Assembly (NCBI GenBank): GCA_002500135.1
Contig: DLSM01000006.1
Span: 62,184 to 126,183 of the forward strand
DNA length: 64,000 nucleotides
Direction of reading: 5' to 3'
Origin: Christensenella sp. UBA7862
Lineage (GTDB): Bacteria; Bacillota; Clostridia; Christensenellales; UBA1242
The notes under the pieces are model-generated. The model had not been told where the DNA came from, made no database searches, and was given only the letters and a program-made list of their open reading frames with translations. Numbering within the stretch: the first letter of the stretch is position 1; every line of letters starts with the position of its first letter. Of the stretch, positions 17,122 through 25,071 are shown piece after piece. Both the position numbers and the translations under genes were made by a program.

Positions 17122-17150
17122 ATTCTAGCAAAAAAGACATTTTGTGGCAA
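17122..17150 (-). promoter_or_regulatory. Promoter of the DHFR-like/XRE operon
   Basis: Minus strand TTGCCA (17145-17150), 17-nt spacer, TAGAAT (17122-17127). Confidence 0.55.
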
Positions 17151-17188
17151 ACAACTTTTGGAAAAAATATTTTTGATTTTTAACTGAG

Positions 17189-17224
17189 AAAGTATACAAA
17201 AATGGTTGAAAAGTATGCAAAAAT
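17189..17224. repeat. Two direct repeats 21 bp apart
   Basis: AAAGTATACAAAAAT (17189-17203) and AAAGTATGCAAAAAT (17210-17224) differ at one base and are spaced by two helical turns, in the divergent region between the XRE operon and the DUF4177-like gene. Confidence 0.5.
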
Positions 17225-17316
17225 ATGATAAATTAAAATTGTTCGACAAAATTTTCACATTGAAAAAATGATTGAAGTTTGCCAAACCGTTTTTAGAAAT
17301 TTGAACAGGAGTGAGT

Positions 17317-17484
17317 ATGTACAAAACCCTTTTGATAAACACTACAAGGAACGCTGAAAAACGCACAGATGAAATTGAGCGTGTGGCGAATGAACAATAT
17401 GACAAGGGATACAAACTGGTCAGTGCAATAGGCACGCCAAACTTCGGAGTAATTATGGTGTTTGAAAAAAGAGATGAGAAGTAA
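17317..17484 (+). CDS. DUF4177-like microprotein, 55 residues
   Basis: A short gene read from ATG at 17317 to TAA at 17482, with AGGAG five bases upstream. The product starts MYKTLLINTTRN and contains an amphipathic helix followed by GYKLVSAIGTPNFGVIMVFEK, the strand-turn-strand pattern of DUF4177 proteins, which are small, widespread and of unknown function. It is followed at once by a strong hairpin terminator whose left arm overlaps the last codons, which supports it as a real expressed gene. Confidence 0.7.
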   Translation: MYKTLLINTTRNAEKRTDEIERVANEQYDKGYKLVSAIGTPNFGVIMVFEKRDEK

Positions 17485-17498
17485 ATTCTCATTTTTTT
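17474..17498 (+). terminator. Terminator of the DUF4177-like gene
   Basis: ATGAGAA and TTCTCAT pair across a short loop, followed by seven T; the left arm overlaps the stop codon. Confidence 0.8.
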
Positions 17499-17609
17499 AT
17501 TTAAATATTCCATTCGTTTGACAACTGGAACGCAAAGGGCTATTATATTTGTATCATAAAGTTATTTTTTGTATAGATATATATTTATATGGAAAATTTG
17601 GAGGGAGAA

Positions 17610-18179
17610 ATGAAAAACTTAAAAACAATTCAAACGGTGAGCAAAATTTTGTACATATTAAGCAAAATTGCCTTCATTTGCTGCATTGTTGGTGCAAGCA
17701 TTTGCGGGCTTGGAATTGTCAGCGTTGTAAGCCTAAAGGACAATCCAGAATTTTTGCAAATGATTATTGAAATTGGCGAACAATTTAACTTTAACACATG
17801 GCTTTGTGCTTGCATTTGTGGGCTTGTTCAATGTGGCTTTGGCATTGCGATATATTATCTCGTTCAAAGATTTTACAAATTTGAACTTGCTTGTGGCGAC
17901 CCCTTCAAAGTGGAAGTTGCTGACAAAATGAAAACTCTTGGCATTGTAAGGCTTATTTTGCCACTTGCATGCTCGTTTGTTGTGGGAGTCATTGCAGGAG
18001 CGTTTGGAGTAGATTTCGGCTATGCTGGATATGGCATAACAATGGGTTTTGTGTATCTTGTTGTGTCTGTTCTCATTCGCTATCACATTGAACTTGAACA
18101 AAAACACATTGCGGAACTTGTAAAAGGTGACATTGAGGTTGTATCCGAAGAAAAATCTGACAACAAAGAAAATGTTTAA
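17610..18179 (+). CDS. Four-segment membrane protein linked to an ABC exporter
   Basis: A 189-residue membrane protein with about four hydrophobic segments (near residues 12-40, 64-88, 110-135, 140-160) and a charged, soluble C-terminus (EKSDNKENV). No family recognised. The start at 17610 is chosen for the GGAGG a few bases upstream. Its stop is 14 bases before the ABC ATPase gene, so it probably belongs to the same transport unit, as an accessory or regulator of the exporter. Confidence 0.7.
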   Translation: MKNLKTIQTVSKILYILSKIAFICCIVGASICGLGIVSVVSLKDNPEFLQMIIEIGEQFNFNTWLCACICGLVQCGFGIAIYYLVQRFYKFELACGDPFKVEVADKMKTLGIVRLILPLACSFVVGVIAGAFGVDFGYAGYGITMGFVYLVVSVLIRYHIELEQKHIAELVKGDIEVVSEEKSDNKENV

Positions 18180-18193
18180 TAAGGGATAAAATT

Positions 18194-18913
18194 ATGTTAG
18201 AAATTAAAAACCTATGCAAATCTTTTGGCGACAAAAAGGCGGTGGACAATTTAAGTCTAACGATTGCAGACGGCGAAATTTATGGCTTTATTGGGCATAA
18301 CGGTGCGGGCAAAACAACAACTATAAAGGCTTGCACAGGCATTATGCCTTATGACAGCGGAGAAATATATGTTAATGGGGTTTCCGTCAAAGAAAGCCCC
18401 ATTTTGTGCAAAAGTCAAATTGCCTATATTCCCGACAATCCAGACTTGTATGAATTTATGTCGGGCAATCAATATCTAAACTTTATTGCCGACATTTTTA
18501 ACGTTTCAACAGCGGACAGAAAGTCTAGAATTGAGGCCCTATCACAAGTTTTTGAATTGACAAACGACCTTGACAAAAGCATAGCTTCCTACTCGCACGG
18601 AATGAAGCAGAAACTGGCGATTATTGGTGCGTGGGTGCATGAGCCAAAACTTATTATTATGGACGAGCCTTTTGTTGGGCTTGACCCAAAAGCGTCACAC
18701 AGTTTGAAGCTTATGATGAGAGAATTTTGCAACAATGGCGGCAGCATATTCTTCTCTACTCATGTTTTGGAAGTGGCAGAAAAATTGTGCGACAAAGTGG
18801 CGATTATTAAAAACGGACAACTTATTGCACATGGCACAATGAAAGAAGTTAAGGGCGACAAGTCACTTGAAAATGTTTTCTTGGAACTTGAGGACGGTGA
18901 GCAAAATGTTTAA
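18194..18913 (+). CDS. ABC transporter ATP-binding protein
   Basis: A 239-residue cytosolic ATPase of the BcrA/EcsA/YtrB type. Walker A GHNGAGKTTT near residue 33, signature SYSHGMKQKL near 133, Walker B LIIMDEP near 152 and the switch His in FFSTHVLE near 190 are all intact. It pairs with the permease gene, with which it overlaps by eight bases (ATGTTTAA). Confidence 0.93.
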   Translation: MLEIKNLCKSFGDKKAVDNLSLTIADGEIYGFIGHNGAGKTTTIKACTGIMPYDSGEIYVNGVSVKESPILCKSQIAYIPDNPDLYEFMSGNQYLNFIADIFNVSTADRKSRIEALSQVFELTNDLDKSIASYSHGMKQKLAIIGAWVHEPKLIIMDEPFVGLDPKASHSLKLMMREFCNNGGSIFFSTHVLEVAEKLCDKVAIIKNGQLIAHGTMKEVKGDKSLENVFLELEDGEQNV

Positions 18914-20489
18914 GACTCTGCTCAAAAAACAACTTCTGGAACTCAATGCAAGTTTCTTTCAAAACAACAAAACTGGCTCAAAGCGGTCAAAAGCGTCCAG
19001 CGTTGCAATCATTGTAGCGTTTTCACTCATTTGCGTATATTTGGGCATTGTGTTTTTTCTTATGGCAAACGACATGTGCAAAAACCTTTTTGAAGCAAAT
19101 TTCGGCTGGCTGTATTTTGCAATAATGTTTGGCATTGGCATATTGCTTGGCGTTTTTGGAAGTGTGTTCAACACATATAACAGCGTTTATGGAGCAAAGG
19201 ACAACAACCTTTTGTTTTCACTCCCTATCCCAGCAAAATATATCCTTGCCGTTCGAATTTTGGGCGTTTATCTTATGGGGCTGCTTTACACTTCCGTGGT
19301 CACTGTCCCAACACTTCTTGCCTATTTCATAAGCGGACATGCAACAGTGGCGGGCGTTATTACAAGCATAATTTCAGCACTTCTATTAAGCCTAATTGTC
19401 ATGGTCATTTCCCTTCTCTTGGGTTGGCTTATTGCAAAAATCACGGCAAAGGTTAAGAACAAAACTTTCCTCACCGTTCTCACTTCACTTCTTTTTGTTT
19501 GTTTATATCTTTTTATAGTTACGAAGTCAAATGACTTCATATCTTCCGTCACATCAAACAGCAGTGCAGTTGCGGGCAAAGTGAAAGTTTGGGGCTTCCC
19601 TATTTATGCAATAGGGCAAAGTTGCGTGGGCGACATAATATATTTCCTAGGTTTCCTTGCAACAACAATAATTCTCTGCACACTTGTGTTCTTGCTCTTG
19701 TGGCGAAGTTTCTTCAAACTATCCCTTCGCAGTTCATCTCAAGCGGCTTCTCACAAAACAAAATTGGTTCAAAAAAACATTTCTTTCACGCTTTTTGCAA
19801 AAGAATTTAAACGATTATTTTCCAGTGCAAACTATCTATTGAATTCCGCCAGCGGGTCAATTTTAACACTTCTTGGAGTAATTGCAATTATCTCCGAAAG
19901 AGGCAATTTGTCCATGCTAGGTGGGTTTCTTGGCGGCGACATTTGTGCCTTAATGGTTCTTGCGGCAACAATCATGTTTAGTTGCACAAACACAATTTCC
20001 GCCTCGTCAATTTCACTTGAGGGAAAGAGTCTGTGGGTCATGAAAAGTTTGCCCATATCCCCAAAGAAAGTTCTGCACGCAAAACTTAACTTGCACATTG
20101 CAGTAACACTTCCCTTCACACTTCTTGCAACAGTTGTCGCAAGCATTGTTTTCAAACTATCCGCCTTGCAAGGCGTCCTCGTTTGTCTAACAAGTTGCAT
20201 AGCTGTCGTTGGCTTTGCACTTTTTGGACTTTTATTAAATCTCAATCACGCCAACTTTAATTACATAAACGAAATAGCAGTTGTAAAGCAAAGCCTACCC
20301 GTATTTTTGAGCATGTTCGGCGGCTGGTTGTTTGTGGGCGTCCTTGCGGGACTATATTTTGCCCTTGCAAACATTATCCCCGCCAGCGTCTATTTCTACA
20401 TAACCTGCACCCTTATCCTCGCCATAACTTCCCTTGAGTTTGCCCTTCTTGAAACAAAAGGTGTAAAAAAGTTTGAAAATTTATATTAA
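18906..20489 (+). CDS. ABC transporter permease
   Basis: A 527-residue integral membrane protein with roughly twelve to fourteen hydrophobic segments and a short basic N-terminus (MFKTLLKKQLLELN), typical of large Firmicute ABC-2-type exporters. The ATG at 18906 lies inside the end of the ATPase gene, so the two are translationally coupled. Substrate is unknown. No substrate-binding protein is present, which supports export. Confidence 0.88.
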   Translation: MFKTLLKKQLLELNASFFQNNKTGSKRSKASSVAIIVAFSLICVYLGIVFFLMANDMCKNLFEANFGWLYFAIMFGIGILLGVFGSVFNTYNSVYGAKDNNLLFSLPIPAKYILAVRILGVYLMGLLYTSVVTVPTLLAYFISGHATVAGVITSIISALLLSLIVMVISLLLGWLIAKITAKVKNKTFLTVLTSLLFVCLYLFIVTKSNDFISSVTSNSSAVAGKVKVWGFPIYAIGQSCVGDIIYFLGFLATTIILCTLVFLLLWRSFFKLSLRSSSQAASHKTKLVQKNISFTLFAKEFKRLFSSANYLLNSASGSILTLLGVIAIISERGNLSMLGGFLGGDICALMVLAATIMFSCTNTISASSISLEGKSLWVMKSLPISPKKVLHAKLNLHIAVTLPFTLLATVVASIVFKLSALQGVLVCLTSCIAVVGFALFGLLLNLNHANFNYINEIAVVKQSLPVFLSMFGGWLFVGVLAGLYFALANIIPASVYFYITCTLILAITSLEFALLETKGVKKFENLY

Positions 20490-20503
20490 AAAATAAAAAG
20501 TTT

Positions 20504-20534
20504 AACCCCCACTCGGATGAGTGGGGGTTGTTTT
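20504..20534 (+). terminator. Terminator of ABC exporter operon
   Basis: A perfect 11-bp stem AACCCCCACTC / GAGTGGGGGTT with a GGAT loop, followed by GTTTTA. Confidence 0.8.
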
Positions 20535-20607
20535 ATGTAATACTATTATATTTGATATTATGATTGCCTGTGTTATAAAATTTTTCTTATGTTCGCAGTT
20601 ATATCAT

Positions 20608-21723
20608 TCAATCCCTTTCAAATTCGTTGTAGATTGCCTCGAGTTCGCTATTTACGTTTTCGAGTGAATATTGTTTTGACTTTTCAAGGCTCTTTTGCCC
20701 AAGGGTTGCTCTTAATGTTTTATCATTATATAATTTTTCAAGAGCAGAAGTAAAGGCTGCGACATCATCTTTTTCGCAGAGATAGCCGTTTTCGTTTTCT
20801 TGCACCAAATCTCTTACACCTCTAACATTGCTTCCAACAATAGGTAATGCAAAATTCATTGCTTCAATGACAGAGAGTGCTAGCCCTTCCCTATGAGAAG
20901 CGGTTAAGAAAACGTCACTTGCACTCATAATATCAGGCACATTCTTCACATAGCCCAAGAAATACACGACATCGTCAAGTCCAAGTTCATGGGCAAGTTT
21001 TTTCATTTTTTCCATTTCGCTTCCCGTGCCGCAAATGAAGTATTTTATATTTTTATCCTTCAAGTTGGAAATGGCTTTAAGCATAACGGGATAGTTTTTG
21101 TTTTTTGTAAACTCCGACACTGTAAGAATGACAAATTCGTCTTTAAGCCCCAAACTTTCTCTTGCTTTATCCCGTGGAAGAGCGTTTGAAATTTTGTCCC
21201 CACTCACCCCTATGCCTGATATTTTATACTTCTTTTTTGCCTTCCAATTTTGGCAAGCGGAGTAGTCTTCGTCATTGATTGTAATTAGGACATCGGTGTA
21301 TTTTGCAAGGTGTTTCTCCACATTGCGAAAAACAAAATTTTTAAGCCTACTTCCCCCCTTCAAAAAGGCAAAGCCATGAGCGGTGTAGAAGCATTGAAGT
21401 TTAAACTTTTTTGCAAGCAGTCTGCCCATAAAACCGCCAACTGGTTGTTGCGAATAGACAAGGTCAAACTTTCTTTCCTTTTGGAGTTTGCAAAGGGCTT
21501 TGTATGCTTTTATATTGCGAAGTTTAAATGGATTTCGTGCAAAATTTATCTCGTGCATTGTGAAATTGTATTTGTCTTTAAGTTCGTCAAACCAAAAACC
21601 CGTTTCTGCACAAACACATTCCACTTCGTTGTATTGCTGCAAAAATTTTATATGTGGAATGAGAAATTGCCAAATCATATTGTCGGTGGTCGTTATCACC
21701 AAAATTTTTTTGTTTTTTATCAT
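20608..21723 (-). CDS. Glycosyltransferase, family 4 type
   Basis: A 371-residue GT-B-fold glycosyltransferase. The N-terminal half matches glyco_trans_4_2 (KILVITTTDNMIWQFLIPH at the start; FYTAHGFAFLKGG near residue 115) and the C-terminal half is Glycos_transf_1 with the donor-binding EGLALSVIEAMNFALP (E-x7-E) near residue 285. It probably adds a sugar to a lipid-linked or surface polysaccharide on the cytosolic face. No other polysaccharide genes are nearby. The start lies 14 bases after the argS stop, so it is probably co-transcribed with argS. Confidence 0.87.
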   Translation of the reverse strand: MIKNKKILVITTTDNMIWQFLIPHIKFLQQYNEVECVCAETGFWFDELKDKYNFTMHEINFARNPFKLRNIKAYKALCKLQKERKFDLVYSQQPVGGFMGRLLAKKFKLQCFYTAHGFAFLKGGSRLKNFVFRNVEKHLAKYTDVLITINDEDYSACQNWKAKKKYKISGIGVSGDKISNALPRDKARESLGLKDEFVILTVSEFTKNKNYPVMLKAISNLKDKNIKYFICGTGSEMEKMKKLAHELGLDDVVYFLGYVKNVPDIMSASDVFLTASHREGLALSVIEAMNFALPIVGSNVRGVRDLVQENENGYLCEKDDVAAFTSALEKLYNDKTLRATLGQKSLEKSKQYSLENVNSELEAIYNEFERD

Positions 21724-21737
21724 CTTTATCTCGCTTT

Positions 21738-23528
21738 TTACATTTTGTCTGGGGTGCCGACAGATATGCACTCAAGGGCGTTTTTGATAACTGTTTTGAC
21801 GCAAGTTACAAGGGACATATTTGTTTTGCTATAGGACAAATTTTCTGTGTCGATAAGCTTGTCGTCTGCGCTCCAAAGCGAGTGGAAAAGCGAAGCAAGT
21901 TCTTTCACATAGTCAACAATCATGTGTGGCGAACGTTTGAGGGCAGACATTTCAATCACCTGTGGATATTTTGCAAGAAAGACTACAACCTCTTTCATTT
22001 GCTTTGAAGGGTTTTCCATAATGCCTTTTAGGTCGTTTGAGGAAAATTCATAGTCATAGCCAAATTTCTGTTTGAAGTTTCTGAGAGCAGAATTTGCACG
22101 GACATAGGCATATTGAATGTAATAAACGATGTTGTCTTTTGACTTTTCTTTAATCTTCACAAGGTCAAAAGTCATTTGAGTTTCAGCACTTTTTGAAAGC
22201 ATGAAAAGTTTGAGTTCATCAACATTTATTTCCCTCGCCACGTCACTGAGTAACACAAAAGTTCCCTTTCTTTTTGACATTTTAAAAGGTTCGCCATTCT
22301 TTTCAAGTGCGACCATTTGGCAGAGCAGAACTTGCAATTTTGCCTTGCCGTCTGACACTGCTTCAACAGCACTCGTAATTCTCTTTACATATCCACCGTG
22401 GTCTGCGCCCAAGATGTTAATCATGGAATTGTAACCTCTGTCGAACTTGTCCTTATGATAGGCTATGTCCGAAGCAAAATAGGTCGTTGTGCCGTCTGGA
22501 CGAGCGACAACTCTGTCTTTGTCATCGCCAAAAGCAGTGGAGCGAAACAATGTTTGAGGGAGTTCAGAATATTTTGACTCCTCTTGTTCTTCTTCATTTG
22601 CACTGCCGCCAACGGGTGCTGCAAGCCTGCCCTTATACACAAGGCTCACCTTTTCTTGTTCCCCGTTTTCGAGGTTTTCTGTCACAAATTTATGTTCCAA
22701 CATGTCTAGCACTTTTTCAACTTTTTTTTCTTCCACAAGTTTTGTTTCTGAAGTAAAGTTGTCAAATTCAAGTCCCAAAAGTTTTAAATCTGACTTAATT
22801 ATATCAAGCATACCTTCAACACATTCGGGTTTAAGTTGTTTATAAAATTCTTCATCATTAAGTCCAACAAATTTATTCCCATATTTTTTTGCAAGAAGTT
22901 TTGCATAATCTACAAGATAGTCCCCAGGATAGCAACCTTCTGGCACGTTTTCGCCCTTGTGAAAACCAAAGCATTGTTCATATCTGAATTGAATAGACTT
23001 CAAAAGTGTTCCAATTTGAACGCCATAATCGTTTACATAATATTCTTTTGTGACGTCATAGCCCGCTTTACTCATAAGTTTTGAAAGTGCCAAGCCCAAA
23101 ATTGCTCCACGACAATGCCCCACGTGAAGTGGTCCCGTTGGGTTTGCAGAAACGAATTCCAAAAGAACTTTTTCCTTCTTCTTGCCATCACCAAAGTGTT
23201 CACCTTCGCTAACTATGCTTGCCAAAAATTGTTCCCAAATTTCCTTTGTGAACACCAAATTTATGTAGCCGCCCACCACTTGAACGCTTGCAATCTCGTC
23301 TAGTTTTTCAATTTCACTAGCAAGTTCCATTGCCAAATCGTTTGGCTTTTTGCCGCTGACTTTTGCAAAGACCATTGCTGCGTTTGTGGAATAGTCACAC
23401 CCCGTTTCTTGTGGCGGAATGGAAAACCTTAACGCCGATTGCAGTCTTTCATTTTGAGTGTATCCGTCACCAATGGTGCTAGCAACAATTCCCCTAACTT
23501 TATTTGCGACCAATTCAAATATGTCCAT
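21738..23528 (-). CDS. argS: Arginyl-tRNA synthetase
   Basis: A 596-residue class I synthetase. An N-terminal Add1-like tRNA-binding domain precedes the HIGH motif (NPTGPLHVGH near residue 130). KMSKRKGTF near residue 418 is the KMSKS loop, and a DALR anticodon-binding domain ends the protein. A Glu-rich insertion (ANEEEQEESKYSE) near residue 315 is an unusual loop. Confidence 0.95.
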   Translation of the reverse strand: MDIFELVANKVRGIVASTIGDGYTQNERLQSALRFSIPPQETGCDYSTNAAMVFAKVSGKKPNDLAMELASEIEKLDEIASVQVVGGYINLVFTKEIWEQFLASIVSEGEHFGDGKKKEKVLLEFVSANPTGPLHVGHCRGAILGLALSKLMSKAGYDVTKEYYVNDYGVQIGTLLKSIQFRYEQCFGFHKGENVPEGCYPGDYLVDYAKLLAKKYGNKFVGLNDEEFYKQLKPECVEGMLDIIKSDLKLLGLEFDNFTSETKLVEEKKVEKVLDMLEHKFVTENLENGEQEKVSLVYKGRLAAPVGGSANEEEQEESKYSELPQTLFRSTAFGDDKDRVVARPDGTTTYFASDIAYHKDKFDRGYNSMINILGADHGGYVKRITSAVEAVSDGKAKLQVLLCQMVALEKNGEPFKMSKRKGTFVLLSDVAREINVDELKLFMLSKSAETQMTFDLVKIKEKSKDNIVYYIQYAYVRANSALRNFKQKFGYDYEFSSNDLKGIMENPSKQMKEVVVFLAKYPQVIEMSALKRSPHMIVDYVKELASLFHSLWSADDKLIDTENLSYSKTNMSLVTCVKTVIKNALECISVGTPDKM

Positions 23529-23563
23529 AATTTTCTCCTATTGTATTGAGTTTAACTTTTGAC

Positions 23564-23594
23564 TTATCCACAATTTTTAATTTTTTGTGGATAA
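23564..23594. repeat. Inverted pair of DnaA boxes
   Basis: TTATCCACA (23564-23572) and TGTGGATAA (23586-23594) lie between the greA stop and the argS start, 13 nt apart. No T run follows, so it is not an obvious terminator. Confidence 0.7.
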
Positions 23595-23597
23595 CTT

Positions 23598-24098
23598 TTA
23601 CAAAATTGGCAAGTCAACATTGTCCGAAGTTGCCTTTTCAATTTTCAAAATCTTAACAAAATATGAATAACTGTCTGACACTTTTATCTTCACCCTATCG
23701 CCAACTTTTTTGCCCAGAATGGCCTGTCCAAATGGGGACTCTTTGCTGATAATTCCCTTTGAAGCGTCATTTCGCATGGTGGTGGAAAGTTGCACAACTT
23801 CCTCGTCACCCTCGTCTTCAAAAAGCACCGTCACCTTGTCAAACATTCCCACTTCGTCACTCACTGGGTCAAGTTTAACGATTTTTGCCGTTTTTATCAT
23901 GGCTTTTAGATATTCAATTCTGCTTTCGTTTCTACCCTTTTGCGCCCGAGCCGCATGATATTCTGCATTTTCGCTTAGGTCGCCATGCGCCTTTGCTTCA
24001 ATAATTGCTTGCGAAATTTGAGGTCTAATGACATTTATTCTGTGGTCAATTTCCTCTTGCATTTGCTTAATATCGTTTTCCGTCAGTTCGTTAAACAT
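23598..24098 (-). CDS. greA: Transcription elongation factor GreA
   Basis: A 166-residue protein: an N-terminal antiparallel coiled coil with the DLSENAEYHAAR tip region near residues 40-51, and a C-terminal FKBP-like domain ending KVSDSYSYFVKILKIE. It rescues backtracked RNA polymerase by stimulating transcript cleavage. Confidence 0.93.
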   Translation of the reverse strand: MFNELTENDIKQMQEEIDHRINVIRPQISQAIIEAKAHGDLSENAEYHAARAQKGRNESRIEYLKAMIKTAKIVKLDPVSDEVGMFDKVTVLFEDEGDEEVVQLSTTMRNDASKGIISKESPFGQAILGKKVGDRVKIKVSDSYSYFVKILKIEKATSDNVDLPIL

Positions 24099-24194
24099 TT
24101 ATTCTCCCATTTTGCATTTTCACTTTAACTACAAAGTTAACTTACATAATAAAAGTTTTTGCTATTTCAATTTTTGTTAATCATATGAGTAGTG

Positions 24195-24872
24195 TTATTT
24201 TTCAAGAATTTTATTTGATATAAAACTCACCATAACCCCAGCACACATCAGCGGATAATACACCACACTTCCGAGCGCTCCCGTTTTTTCCGTTTGCTCC
24301 TTTGTGTAGCACACATCAACTGGGGCGGCGAAATTATCTTTTTTAAGTTCGTTCCTTAATTTTCTTGCCAGCCCGTCATAACTTGTTTTCCAAAGATTTT
24401 CCACAACAAAATGTGGCATTTTTGCCCTATTTCCCGTTCCCATTGCACAAATGAGTGGGATATTCTTTTCGTGGCAAAATTTGATAACTTCCACCTTTGC
24501 TACTATATCGTCAATGGCGTCAATAACATAATCATAATTTTCGCAGATAATTTTGCTTATTGTGTCACGAGAAATTTTTTCGCAAACGGCAGTTACATTG
24601 CAACTTGGATTTATGCTTAAAATTCGCTCCTTTGCCACATCGCATTTTTTCTGTCCAATGTTTGTCATTTGGGATAAAATTTGTCTATTGAGATTTGTTT
24701 CGTCAAACTTGTCAAAATCAACAACTGTAATTTTCCCAACACCCAGTCTTGCGAGCATTTCTATAACATATCCGCCAACTCCGCCAGCGCCCAAAACTGC
24801 AACATTCGCTTTCTTTATCTTGTCATATTTCTCTCCCATAACAAGCCTTGTTCTGTCTTCAAAACTGCCCAT
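24195..24872 (-). CDS. tcdA: tRNA threonylcarbamoyladenosine dehydratase (ThiF/TcdA family)
   Basis: A 225-residue E1-like enzyme that cyclises t6A37 in tRNA. ATP-binding VLGAGGVGGYV near residue 28, then VDFDKFDETNLNRQ near 51-64, which is the family's adenylation motif, and the ANN-reading tRNA link by family. The start MGSFEDRTRLVMG is characteristic. GGGGAC precedes the ATG. Confidence 0.88.
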   Translation of the reverse strand: MGSFEDRTRLVMGEKYDKIKKANVAVLGAGGVGGYVIEMLARLGVGKITVVDFDKFDETNLNRQILSQMTNIGQKKCDVAKERILSINPSCNVTAVCEKISRDTISKIICENYDYVIDAIDDIVAKVEVIKFCHEKNIPLICAMGTGNRAKMPHFVVENLWKTSYDGLARKLRNELKKDNFAAPVDVCYTKEQTEKTGALGSVVYYPLMCAGVMVSFISNKILEK

Positions 24873-25071
24873 TTTGTCCCCTTTTTTGTCATTTTTGTAT
24901 CTTTTAGTCGTTTTTTCCTTTAATTTGCGTGTTTTTTACATATATTTTTTTTATTACACAAATACATATTAAAACACTTTTTTTAATCTTTTTATAACTT
25001 AAATTTATCCGTTTATATTGGTTATTGTTATATAAATATAACTATAATTAAACATCAAATTTTATAGCAAA

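Noticed and set aside
17103..17513. A 136-codon minus-strand frame
   Set aside because: It is antisense to the DUF4177-like gene, runs through a promoter and terminator, and has low-quality composition.
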